Source: DATDAH01 sp963792205
GTDB lineage: Bacteria; Actinomycetota; Acidimicrobiia; Acidimicrobiales; DATDAH01
Direction of reading: 5' to 3'
DNA: 64,000 bases
Assembly (NCBI GenBank): GCA_963792205.1
Contig: CAWBVI010000003.1
Coordinates: forward strand, 1-64,000
The number at the start of each line of letters is the position of its first letter. The first letter of the stretch is position 1. Of this stretch, positions 16,430 to 23,902 are shown in pieces. A model generated the notes under the pieces. The model did not search any database. It had not been told where the DNA came from and saw only the letters and a list, made by a program, of their open reading frames with translations. A program made the position numbers and the translations under genes.

Positions 16430-17675
16430 ATGCGACTGGGTGAGGTCGTCCCCGGCGAGGGGCCGGACCAGGGCAAGCCGCTGGACGGCATCCGGGTGCT
16501 GGCGGCGGAGCAGATGCAGGCTCTCCCGTACGCCACCCAGCTGCTCGGCCGCCTCGGTGCCGAGGTGGTCAAGGTCGAGCACCCCGTGCACGGCGAATCC
16601 GGCCGCGGCGCCTCGCCGGCGATGCAGGACCCGCAGGGCCGAACCGTCGGGGCCACCTTCCTGCGCAACAACCTGTCGAAGCGCAGCGTCGGCCTCGACC
16701 TCAAGGCCGAAGCGGGCAAGCAGCTCTTCCTCGACCTCGTGCCCCGGTTCGACGTGGTCTGCGAGAACTTCAAAGCCGGGACGATGGACCGCCTCGGCCT
16801 GGGCTACGAGACCGTCCGAGGCGTCAGCCCCGAGGTCATCTACCTGTCCGTCTCCGGCTTCGGGAACACCGGCGACAGCCCGTACCGGTCGTGGCCGGCC
16901 TACGCCTCGATCGTCGAGGCCATGTCCGGCATCTACGCGTGGGCCCAGCGGCCGGGCGAACCGCCCCGACCCAACCCGGTCGGCGCACTGGGCGACATCA
17001 GCGAGCGCGCTCTTCGGCGTCATCGGGGTGCTGGCGGCCCTCCGGTACCGGGACCGCACCGGGGTCGGGCAGTACGTGGACATCGCCATGCTCGACGCCG
17101 TCGTGGCCATGACCGACGTGGTCTCCAACCTGTGGTCGCTGGGCCAGCGCCCCGACGAGCCGATGCCGCTCATCCTCGACGCCTTCGCCGCGGCGGACGG
17201 CTACGTGAACATGCAGGTGGTGCGGGAGCACCAGTTCGAGGCGCTGGCCGAGCTCATCGGTCGCTCGGCGTGGCTCGACGACCCGCGGTTCGCCGAGCGC
17301 CAGGGGTGGGCCGACCACCTCGAGTCCGACATCCGGCCCGCCGTCGAGGCCTGGATGGCCGACAAGACCCGGCTCGAGGCGACCCATCTGCTCAGCACCG
17401 TCGGCATCGCGGCCGGCCCGGTGCAGACCTCACCGGAGATCATCGACGACCCTCACGTGGCCGACCGCAACATGATGGTGGCCATGGAGCGGACCGATGG
17501 CGTGGCCGAGCCGGTGCTCATCCCGGGCAACCCCGTGAAGCTCTCGGCCGTGAGCGAGGGACCGGAGACCCGCGTGCCCTGGGTCGGTGAGCACACGATC
17601 GAGGTCCTCCAGGCCGAGCTCGGCCTGGCCAACGCCGAGCTGGACGACCTGCGGGTCCAGGGGGTCATCAGCTGA
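16430..17675 (+). CDS. CaiB/BaiF family CoA-transferase, frameshifted
   Basis: A type III CoA-transferase of about 410 residues from ATG 16430. The N-terminal part (PLDGIRVLAAEQMQALPYATQLLGRLGAEVVKVE, SKRSVGLDLK) and the C-terminal part (GVIGVLAALRYRDRTGVGQYVDIAMLDA to the stop at 17673) are in different frames. The junction is at about 17003-17008, where one extra G in ATCAGCGAGCGCG restores the family sequence GDISSALFGV. The catalytic Asp of the family, normally before the (V/A)xAMSG segment, is replaced: the sequence reads WPAYASIVEAMSG. The protein may therefore have a different mechanism or no transferase activity. It is divergent from the HMG-CoA-synthase-like gene. Confidence 0.75.
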
Positions 17676-17683
17676 GACGGCTC

Positions 17684-18037
17684 GTGGCCGCCGCGCTGCT
17701 GGTGGTGGTGACGGCGTGCAGTGACGACGGCGGGTCGTCGGCGGTCACGAGCGCGGCCCCCGCCACGACCTCGGGCCCGACCCCGACCACCGAGCCGGTG
17801 GCGTGCGAGGACCTCGCCGACGAGTACCTCGACACGTTCTTCGCCCTCGGTGCGGGCACGCCCGAGGACCCGGCGGCGACGACGGTCGACCTCCCGATCG
17901 GTCAGCTCCGGGCGATCGACGAGGAGGCCGCGAGCCTCGGCTGCCGCCGTTGGGCCGAGGTGGCCTGCAGCGCCTACGCCGAGCTCGAGGCCCAGGGGCT
18001 GGAAGCCCGCAACGGCCAGCCTCCCGCCGCCTGCTGA
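17684..18037 (+). CDS. Small putative lipoprotein
   Basis: A 117-residue protein starting at GTG 17684, eight bases after the CoA-transferase stop. It has a very short hydrophobic signal (AAALLVVVTAC) ending in a lipobox Cys at residue 12, so the true start could be a little upstream. A Ser/Thr/Pro-rich linker follows. The mature domain (CEDLADEYLDTFFALGAG, then LGCRRWAEVACSAYAEL) has four further Cys and is probably disulfide-bonded outside the cell. The family is not recognised. Confidence 0.65.
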   Translation: MAAALLVVVTACSDDGGSSAVTSAAPATTSGPTPTTEPVACEDLADEYLDTFFALGAGTPEDPAATTVDLPIGQLRAIDEEAASLGCRRWAEVACSAYAELEAQGLEARNGQPPAAC

Positions 18038-18089
18038 CCTTTAGGACGTGCGCGGAAAGGCTGAGGCCTGGTGCGCTTGACCTGGGACG

Positions 18090-18110
18090 TCGCCAAGCTG
18101 CGCTTGGCGA
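18090..18110. terminator. Hairpin between convergent genes
   Basis: TCGCCAAG (18090-18097) pairs perfectly with CTTGGCGA (18103-18110) around the loop CTGCG. It is the only strong structure in the 118-base gap between the lipoprotein stop (18037) and the DUF4190 protein stop (18156), and probably serves both. I see no tRNA or other gene in the rest of this gap. Confidence 0.6.
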
Positions 18111-18155
18111 TCAGAGCTGTGCCTGCCTGGTCGCCTCGCCTATCGGCTCGGCTCC

Positions 18156-18794
18156 TTAGTCGCGGGTGACGGTCGCCCGGTCGACCTGGGTCACGCGGCA
18201 GTCGAGCCGCTCGGTGTCGACCGTGGCCTGGTCGAGGGGCAGGGTGGCCAGCCACTCCCACGTCTCGCCGTCGGCCAGCTCGACCTCGAGCTGGTCGGCC
18301 GCCTGGCCGAGCGGGCGCCCGCGGTCGAGGAAGCGCACGCGGATGACGAAGGCCGACGCCACCCCGGAGGTGTTGGTCAGCAGGCCCCCGGCCTCGGCTG
18401 TCGGGCCCACGACGCGGCACGACCGGTCGGACAGGGCGTAGTCATCGACCTCAGCAGCCTGGACCTCGGTCAGCGTGTCGTCGACCTCGTCGGTGACCCA
18501 AATCACCAGGACGATCTCGGCGATCAGGGCGACGATCGTCAGGGCGCCGCAGACGATCCCGGTCACGGCCATCCCCTTGCCGAGACCGGCCGGGTGCTCA
18601 CGCGCCTTGGCCAGGCCCAGGATCCCCAGCACGATGGCCACGACCCCCGGGACCACGGCCAGGAAGGCCAGGACGATCGTGAGGGCAGGCAGCAGGGCGA
18701 GGAGCCCGATGACCAAGGCCGCGGTGGCGGCACCGTTCTTCGGCGGCGGCCCCAGGGGCGGGTACGCGGCCGGCGGGCCGAACGGTTGGCTCAC
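18156..18794 (-). CDS. DUF4190-type membrane protein with an extracytoplasmic FxLYD-like domain
   Basis: A 212-residue protein. A Pro-rich N-terminus (PPAAYPPLGPPPKN) precedes two membrane helices (about 22-60 and 75-105), with LGILGLAKAREHPAGLGKGMAVTGIVCG between them, the pattern of DUF4190 proteins. The C-terminal 100 residues, outside the membrane, have two Cys and a beta-sandwich pattern (GLLTNTSGVASAFVIRVRFLDRG) like small actinobacterial FxLYD domains. Function unknown. The start is GTG 18794. It follows a related single-helix protein gene (18816-19310) on the same strand by 21 bases, so the two are probably one transcript. Confidence 0.75.
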   Translation of the reverse strand: MSQPFGPPAAYPPLGPPPKNGAATAALVIGLLALLPALTIVLAFLAVVPGVVAIVLGILGLAKAREHPAGLGKGMAVTGIVCGALTIVALIAEIVLVIWVTDEVDDTLTEVQAAEVDDYALSDRSCRVVGPTAEAGGLLTNTSGVASAFVIRVRFLDRGRPLGQAADQLEVELADGETWEWLATLPLDQATVDTERLDCRVTQVDRATVTRD

Positions 18795-18815
18795 GCCGGC
18801 AGTCTGACCCGCGCC

Positions 18816-19310
18816 TCAGTCGGCAGTGTCGACCACGACCTCTTCCGCCCTCGCGACCCGGACCGGGTCGCACTCGAGCTCCTGGCCGGCGGCGACGGGC
18901 TCGAGGGTCGGGCCGCCCTGAGCGAACCAGCCGTCGTCCTCGCCGTCATCGAGGGGGCCGACCTGGACGGCGGCGGGGGTACGGGCCACCACGTCCTCGA
19001 CGTCCCGGAACACCACGTCGATGAGGAAGATCCGCTCCTCGCCGGCGGTGTTGCGCAAGCTGCCGGACGCCACCGCCCGACCCTCGTCGATCTCGCAGAC
19101 GTCCACGGCCAGCTCGTAGTCCTCCGCGTCGGCGGGACCGATGGCGGACGTGGTGACGTCCTCGTCATCGGGGTCGTCGATGATCGCGTCGAGCACCCGG
19201 GCGCCGGCCCAGGTCACCCCGGCGAGGGCGATGCCGCCGAGGACCACGATCCCCAGCAGGCCGAAGACGGCCCGCACACCGCTCAGGTCGAACCGTCGCG
19301 GCGGCGCCAC
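18816..19310 (-). CDS. Membrane-anchored protein with an FxLYD-like domain
   Basis: A 164-residue protein with one N-terminal helix (AVFGLLGIVVLGGIALAGVTWAG) and a C-terminal outer domain. This domain resembles that of the next gene (18156): a Cys in VDVCEIDEG, SGSLRNTAGEERIFLIDVVFRD, and a second Cys near ELECDPV. It looks like a duplicated or paralogous domain pair. Function unknown. Start GTG 19310. The promoter region is shared with the divergent acyl-CoA dehydrogenase operon, 77 bases apart, and contains the palindrome at 19350. Confidence 0.7.
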   Translation of the reverse strand: MAPPRRFDLSGVRAVFGLLGIVVLGGIALAGVTWAGARVLDAIIDDPDDEDVTTSAIGPADAEDYELAVDVCEIDEGRAVASGSLRNTAGEERIFLIDVVFRDVEDVVARTPAAVQVGPLDDGEDDGWFAQGGPTLEPVAAGQELECDPVRVARAEEVVVDTAD

Positions 19311-19349
19311 GTCCCGAGTCTGACGCCGCGATGGGGGCGTGCCACCGTT

Positions 19350-19366
19350 TCTGACGGGTCGTCAGA
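19350..19366. promoter_or_regulatory. 17-bp palindromic operator candidate
   Basis: TCTGACGGGTCGTCAGA has 7-bp perfect arms and a 3-base centre, the size and symmetry of TetR-family operators. It ends 21 bases before the ATG of the first acyl-CoA dehydrogenase gene (19388) and lies in its divergent promoter region. In actinobacteria such sites often control acyl-CoA catabolic operons and are released by an acyl-CoA ligand. No TetR gene is adjacent. Confidence 0.55.
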
Positions 19367-19387
19367 TTCTCGGTAGCCTCGGCGGCC

Positions 19388-20566
19388 ATGGACTTCGAGT
19401 TCACCGAGGAGCAGCAGGCCTTCGCCAAGGAGGTGGAGGCGTTCCTCGACGAGCACGACGACCCGCACGTCTTCGACGTGACCCGGGAGAACATGGCCCA
19501 GATCGTCGACACGCCCAAGCGGCGGGCGTTCATGGCCAAGCTGGGTGAGCAGGGGTGGCTCGGCCTGACCTGGCCCGAGGAGTACGGCGGCTCCGAGGGC
19601 GAGGGGGTGTACGAGTACCTGCTCAACGAGCAGCTCGCCGGCCGGGGCGGCCCGCAGATCGGCAAGGGCGTGGGGATCATCGGCAAGACCCTGATCCGCC
19701 ACGGCAACGAGAAGCTCAAGGCCGAGTTCCTGCCCAAGATCCTCCGCAACGAGGTCGAGTTCGCCGTCGGCTACTCCGAGCCCGACGCCGGTTCGGATGC
19801 CGCCTCCATGAAGCTGAAGGCGGTCAAGGACGGGGACGGCTGGATGCTCAACGGGCAGAAGGTGTGGACCACTTCCGCACACTTCGCCGAGTGGTACTGG
19901 ATGGGCGCCCGCACGGACCCCGACAACAAGCACCAGGGCATCACCCTCTTCCTCGTCCCGCTCGACCATCCCGGGATCACCATCAAGGAGATCTGGACGA
20001 TGGGCGACGAGCGCACCAACGAGGTGTTCCTCGACGACGTCTGGGTCCACGACGACTACGTGGTCGGCGACGTCAACAAGGGCTTCCAGTACATCTCCGA
20101 GGCTCTCGACCTCGAGCGCTTCACGATGTTCACGTTCTCGCCGGTGAAGCAGCGCTTCGACGTGCTGGTCGAGTACGTGCGCATCGCGTCGCGGGACGGC
20201 GAGCCCCTGCGGGACGATCCGGTGGTGCGCCAGCGCATGGCGCAGCTGGCCACCGACCTGGAGGTGGCCCGGGTCCTCGGCCTGCGGGTCGTCCACGCCG
20301 CGATGGAGGGCGGCGCCCCGCCGACGACAGAGGCGTCCGAATACAAGCTCTTCACCACCGAGCTGTCGAAGCGGCTGGCCGACGCCTCCATGGACATCTG
20401 CGGCCCGGGCAGCCAGCTGCGGGTGCGGACCGAGGAGGCCCCGCTCGAAGGCCGGGCCGAGTCGACCTACCGCTACACGGTCATCGACACCATCGGCGGC
20501 GGCACCTCGGAGGTGCAGAAGAACATCATCGCCCGCCGCAAGCTCGGCCTCCCGAAGAACTTCTGA
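19388..20566 (+). CDS. Acyl-CoA dehydrogenase, first gene of a catabolic operon
   Basis: A 392-residue FAD-dependent acyl-CoA dehydrogenase. It has the N-terminal helical domain (MDFEFTEEQQAFAKEVEAFL), the FAD/substrate segment YSEPDAGSDAASMKL and GQKVWTTSAHFAEW, and the C-terminal helical domain ending GGGTSEVQKNIIARRKLGLP. The protein resembles FadE-type enzymes that act on CoA esters of bulky or steroid-like side chains, often as alpha2-beta2 heterotetramers; a second dehydrogenase closes the operon (22803). The stop overlaps the next start (TGATG). A palindromic operator candidate lies just upstream. Confidence 0.92.
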   Translation: MDFEFTEEQQAFAKEVEAFLDEHDDPHVFDVTRENMAQIVDTPKRRAFMAKLGEQGWLGLTWPEEYGGSEGEGVYEYLLNEQLAGRGGPQIGKGVGIIGKTLIRHGNEKLKAEFLPKILRNEVEFAVGYSEPDAGSDAASMKLKAVKDGDGWMLNGQKVWTTSAHFAEWYWMGARTDPDNKHQGITLFLVPLDHPGITIKEIWTMGDERTNEVFLDDVWVHDDYVVGDVNKGFQYISEALDLERFTMFTFSPVKQRFDVLVEYVRIASRDGEPLRDDPVVRQRMAQLATDLEVARVLGLRVVHAAMEGGAPPTTEASEYKLFTTELSKRLADASMDICGPGSQLRVRTEEAPLEGRAESTYRYTVIDTIGGGTSEVQKNIIARRKLGLPKNF

Positions 20567-21738
20567 TGCCGGACCGGGCCGCGCCCCTCGACGGGGTGCG
20601 GGTGTTGGACTTCTCGACGGTCGGGCCGGCGGCCCGGGCGGCGCGGTGGCTGGCCGACTATGGCGCCGAGGTGGTCAAGATCGGTGCTCCGGCTCGGGCC
20701 GGGGCGGTCCAGATCGAGCCCGTCTTCTACGCCTACTCGGCTCACCGGGGCATGCGCCGCATCCGCCTCGACCTCAAGGCCGACGCCGGGCGGGAGGCCT
20801 TCCTCCGCCTCGCCACCGAGGCCGACGTGGTCATCGAGAGCTTCCGCCCCGGCGTGGTCGATCGCCTGGGCATCGGCTGGTCGGCCGTGCAGGCGGTCAA
20901 CCCCGGGATCGTCTACTGCTCCACGTCGGGCTACGGCCAGGACGGTCCGCGGGGCCAGTGGGCGGGCCACGACCTCAACTACCTCGCCGTCGGCGGCTAC
21001 CTCGACTGCTCGGGCCGGGCGGCCGAGGGTGGTCCCGCTCTCCCCGGGGCCACCATCGCCGACTCGGCCGGCGGCGGGATGCACGCGGTCATGTCGATCC
21101 TCGCCGCACTGGTGGCCCGCCAGGCGACCGGCGCGGGCCGGCACCTCGACGTGGCCGCGGCCGACGGCGTGCTCGCCCTCATGTCCCTCTACGTCGAGCA
21201 GCACCTGGCCACCGGTGACGAGCCCGGGCCCCGCCACGACCTGCTGACCGGCCGGTACGCCTGCTACGACCTCTACCAGGCCGGCGACGGCGGGTGGCTC
21301 TCCGTCGCGGCCATCGAGCCGCACTTCTGGGCCAACCTCTGCCGGCTCCTGGGCCTCGAGGAGCTCACCGGGCACCAGACCGACGACGCCCGCCAGGACG
21401 AGATCCGGGCGGCGTTCCGGGCCCGCTTCGCCGAAAAGTCCCGGGACGAGTGGGTGGCCGAGCTGGGGCCCGCCGACACCTGCGTCGCTCCGGTGCTGTC
21501 CATCGCCGAGGCGGCCGCGGACGAGCAGTTTGCGGCCCGGGGGGCCATCGTCGAGGCCACCCACCCGAGCGAGGGCACCTTCCGCCAGGTCGGCCCGGTC
21601 CTGGCCGGCCAGCCGGGCCGGGGCGAGGCCGTCGCCGTGCCCGACTGGTCGGTCACCGACACCGACGCCGTCCTCGGCGCCGCCGGCTATTCGCCGGAGG
21701 AGATCGACGCCCTGCGCGCCGAGGGCGTCGCCGCATGA
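20566..21738 (+). CDS. CaiB/BaiF family CoA-transferase
   Basis: A 390-residue type III CoA-transferase that moves CoA between acyl groups through an enzyme-Asp anhydride. The N-terminal DGVRVLDFSTVGPAARAARWLADYGAEVVKI and RLDLKADAGREAFLRLA are family signatures. The catalytic Asp is present in GHDLNYLAVGG, unlike in the paralogue at 16430. The start ATG overlaps the previous stop by TGATG, giving tight coupling to the dehydrogenase. It probably activates or recycles the substrate whose oxidation the operon performs. Confidence 0.9.
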   Translation: MPDRAAPLDGVRVLDFSTVGPAARAARWLADYGAEVVKIGAPARAGAVQIEPVFYAYSAHRGMRRIRLDLKADAGREAFLRLATEADVVIESFRPGVVDRLGIGWSAVQAVNPGIVYCSTSGYGQDGPRGQWAGHDLNYLAVGGYLDCSGRAAEGGPALPGATIADSAGGGMHAVMSILAALVARQATGAGRHLDVAAADGVLALMSLYVEQHLATGDEPGPRHDLLTGRYACYDLYQAGDGGWLSVAAIEPHFWANLCRLLGLEELTGHQTDDARQDEIRAAFRARFAEKSRDEWVAELGPADTCVAPVLSIAEAAADEQFAARGAIVEATHPSEGTFRQVGPVLAGQPGRGEAVAVPDWSVTDTDAVLGAAGYSPEEIDALRAEGVAA

Positions 21739-21808
21739 GCGACACGCAGTCGGCGGCCCGTTCTTGGTGCATGGGCGCCGATCTACCGCCGACGGAGCTG
21801 GAGCCAAC

Positions 21809-22321
21809 GTGACGGACGCCGCGGTGGAGGAGGCCCGGTCGTGGATCGGGGAGGCCAAGTACGAGGAGGACGGCGGCTTCCCGGCCGAGATGGGCTACGT
21901 GTGGACCTCGCTCGCCTCGGTGGAGAACGGGAACCCGCTCTTCTGGGACGAGGGCGTCGCCACCGAGCTGGCCGGCGGCCCCATCGCCCCGCCGTCGATG
22001 CTCTCGGTCTGGTTCCGGCCCCACAACTGGGCACCCGGGGTCACCGAGCCGCAGGTGCCCCTCCAGGTCCACTTCGACCTGAAGGAGCTGCTCGACCTGC
22101 CCGAGGCCGTGATGAGCGACAACGTCATCACCTTCGGCGAGCCCGTCCGGCCGGGTGACCGCATCACCACCCGGCAGGTGCTGCGGTCGGTGTCGGACGA
22201 GAAGACGACCAAGCTGGGCACCGGCCGCTTCTGGGTGATCGACGTCGAGTACCACACCCAGGTCGACACCTGGGTGGGCACCGAGTCCTACACCGGCTTC
22301 GGCTACCGGCGGGCGGCGTGA
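21809..22321 (+). CDS. FAS1-type dehydratase / MaoC-like hotdog protein (ChsH2 N-domain-like)
   Basis: A 170-residue hotdog-fold protein. EEARSWIGEAKYEEDGGFPAEMGYVWTSLASVENGNPLFWDE and GPIAPPSMLSVWFRPHNWAPG resemble the N-terminal hydratase half of ChsH2-type proteins. Those pair with a ChsH1-type half to form an active enoyl-CoA hydratase. The start is GTG 21809, with GGAG upstream. The 70 bases before it contain only a 25-codon ORF (21735-21812) that begins in an ATGA overlap with the transferase stop and has no family likeness. The stop overlaps the start of the ChsH1-like partner. Confidence 0.82.
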   Translation: MTDAAVEEARSWIGEAKYEEDGGFPAEMGYVWTSLASVENGNPLFWDEGVATELAGGPIAPPSMLSVWFRPHNWAPGVTEPQVPLQVHFDLKELLDLPEAVMSDNVITFGEPVRPGDRITTRQVLRSVSDEKTTKLGTGRFWVIDVEYHTQVDTWVGTESYTGFGYRRAA

Positions 22322-22803
22322 TGCTGCTCGGCGCCGTGACCGTGGGCGACGAGGTGCCCGAGCTGAGCTACGACGTGACCGCCACGACCGTCGTGCTGGG
22401 GGCCCTGGCCACCCGGGACTGGCGGCCGATGCACCACGACCACGAGTTCGCCACGGTGCGCAACGGGACCCAGGACATCTTCCTGAACACCCCCAACCAG
22501 GCCGCCTGGTTCGAGCGCTTCCTCACGGACTGGACGGGGCCGAAGGGGCGCCTCGGCCAGCTCCGGTTCCGCATGCTCAGCTCGGTCTTCCCCGAGGACC
22601 GCATGGTCCTGCGAGGACAGGTCGTGGCGGTCACGACCGACGACGACGGTTGCGGCTGGGTCGACGTCGACCTGCTGCTGTCGGTCGGCGAGCGCACGTG
22701 CACCACCGGGCACGCCCGCATTGCCGTGCCCACCAGCGAGGACGACAACCCCTGGGCCCGCCGCGGCGACGCTTGGCGACCCTTCCCACCGGAGGAGCAC
22801 TGA
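22321..22803 (+). CDS. MaoC-like hydratase (ChsH1-like partner)
   Basis: A 160-residue hotdog protein. TRDWRPMHHDHEFATVRNGTQDIFLNT carries the hydratase-2-type catalytic Asp and His, and the WFERFLTDWTGPKGRLGQLRFRM stretch is typical of ChsH1-type subunits. With the preceding gene it should form a heteromeric 2-enoyl-CoA hydratase. The start is ATG 22321; GTG 22318 is possible. It overlaps the following dehydrogenase by TGATG at 22801-22805, so the last three genes are translationally coupled. Confidence 0.85.
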   Translation: MLLGAVTVGDEVPELSYDVTATTVVLGALATRDWRPMHHDHEFATVRNGTQDIFLNTPNQAAWFERFLTDWTGPKGRLGQLRFRMLSSVFPEDRMVLRGQVVAVTTDDDGCGWVDVDLLLSVGERTCTTGHARIAVPTSEDDNPWARRGDAWRPFPPEEH

Positions 22804-23897
22804 TGGATCTGCAGTTCAGCGCCGAGCAGGACATGCTGCGCGAGATGGTGCGGGGCGTGCTCGCCCAGCACAGCCCGCTGACCAAGGTGCGGGAGCTGGA
22901 GGACGACCCGACGGGCTACGACCCGGCGCTCTGGGCGCAGCTCCAGCAGCTGGACCTGGTCGGCCTGCTCCTGCCCGAGGAGGTCGGCGGCTCCGGCCAG
23001 TCGATGCTCGAGGGCGTCGTCGTCTACGAGGAGCTCGGGCGGGCACTGGCGCCGACCCCGCACTTCGTCAGCGCCGTGCTGACCGGCGGCGTGCTGGCGG
23101 CCACGGGCCACGATCCCGAGCTGCTGGGCGCGCTGGCGACGGGCGAGCACATCGCGTCAGTCGCCTGGCTGGAGCCCGAGAGCGGGTTCAAGCCCCGGGG
23201 CGTGCAGGCCCGGTTCGCCGATCGGGCGATCACGGGCGCGAAGCGCCACGTCCAGTACGCCGGCGCGGCCGACATGCTGCTGGTCCTGGCCCGCACCGGC
23301 GACGAGGCCGACGACGTCGGCCTGTTCCTGGTCGACCCGTCCGACCCCGGGGTCACCCTGACCCAGCAGTTCACCGTCGCCTCGGACAGCCAGTACCGGG
23401 TCGACCTCGACGGTGCCGCGGCGACCCCCGTCGAAGGGGGGACGTGGGAGACGTGGCACCGGGTGATGCTCGACGGGGCGATCCTGCACGCGGCCGCGGC
23501 CGTGGGTGGTGCCCGCTACGCCCTCGAGATCACCACCCAGTACGCCAAGGACCGCCACCAGTTCGACAAGCCGCTGGGCGCCTTCCAGTCGATCGCCCAC
23601 TACCTCGCCGATGCCGTGACCCGGGTCGACGGAGCCATGATCCTCGTGCACGAGGCGGCCTGGGCCCGGTCGATGGGGCGCCCGGTGGACCAGCTGGCGC
23701 CGATGGCCAAGCTCTTCGCCGACCGCACCTTCCGCGACGTCACCGCCATGGCCCAGCAGGTCTGGGGCGGCGTCGGCTTCACCCTCGAGTACGACATCCA
23801 GCTCTACTTCCGCCGCGCCAAGGCCGGCCAACTGAACTGGTGGGACTCCCGCCACTGCGAGGAGCTCGTCGCCGCCGCCGTCCTGGTCGGCGCCTGA
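22803..23897 (+). CDS. Acyl-CoA dehydrogenase, last gene of the operon
   Basis: A 364-residue acyl-CoA dehydrogenase, shorter and more divergent than the first gene's product. MDLQFSAEQDMLREMVRGVLAQHS, LLLPEEVGGSGQSMLEGVVVYEELGRAL and the C-terminal MAQQVWGGVGFTLEYDIQLYFRRAK identify the family. The second-subunit type (FadE29/ChsE1-like) is typical of alpha2-beta2 dehydrogenases in which one subunit lacks a full FAD site. Pairing with the product of 19388 is inferred from their shared operon. It converges on the molybdopterin oxidoreductase gene with a 5-base gap. Confidence 0.9.
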   Translation: MDLQFSAEQDMLREMVRGVLAQHSPLTKVRELEDDPTGYDPALWAQLQQLDLVGLLLPEEVGGSGQSMLEGVVVYEELGRALAPTPHFVSAVLTGGVLAATGHDPELLGALATGEHIASVAWLEPESGFKPRGVQARFADRAITGAKRHVQYAGAADMLLVLARTGDEADDVGLFLVDPSDPGVTLTQQFTVASDSQYRVDLDGAAATPVEGGTWETWHRVMLDGAILHAAAAVGGARYALEITTQYAKDRHQFDKPLGAFQSIAHYLADAVTRVDGAMILVHEAAWARSMGRPVDQLAPMAKLFADRTFRDVTAMAQQVWGGVGFTLEYDIQLYFRRAKAGQLNWWDSRHCEELVAAAVLVGA

Positions 23898-23902
23898 CGG
23901 GC

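Noticed and set aside
18038..18155. Possible tRNA or small RNA
   Set aside because: The only structure is an 8-bp hairpin suited to termination; there is no acceptor stem, D-loop or T-loop pattern.
21735..21812. 25-codon ORF after the CoA-transferase (ATGA overlap)
   Set aside because: No similarity to a known peptide; the overlap alone is common at GC-rich gene ends. The hydratase start at 21809 explains the spacing.
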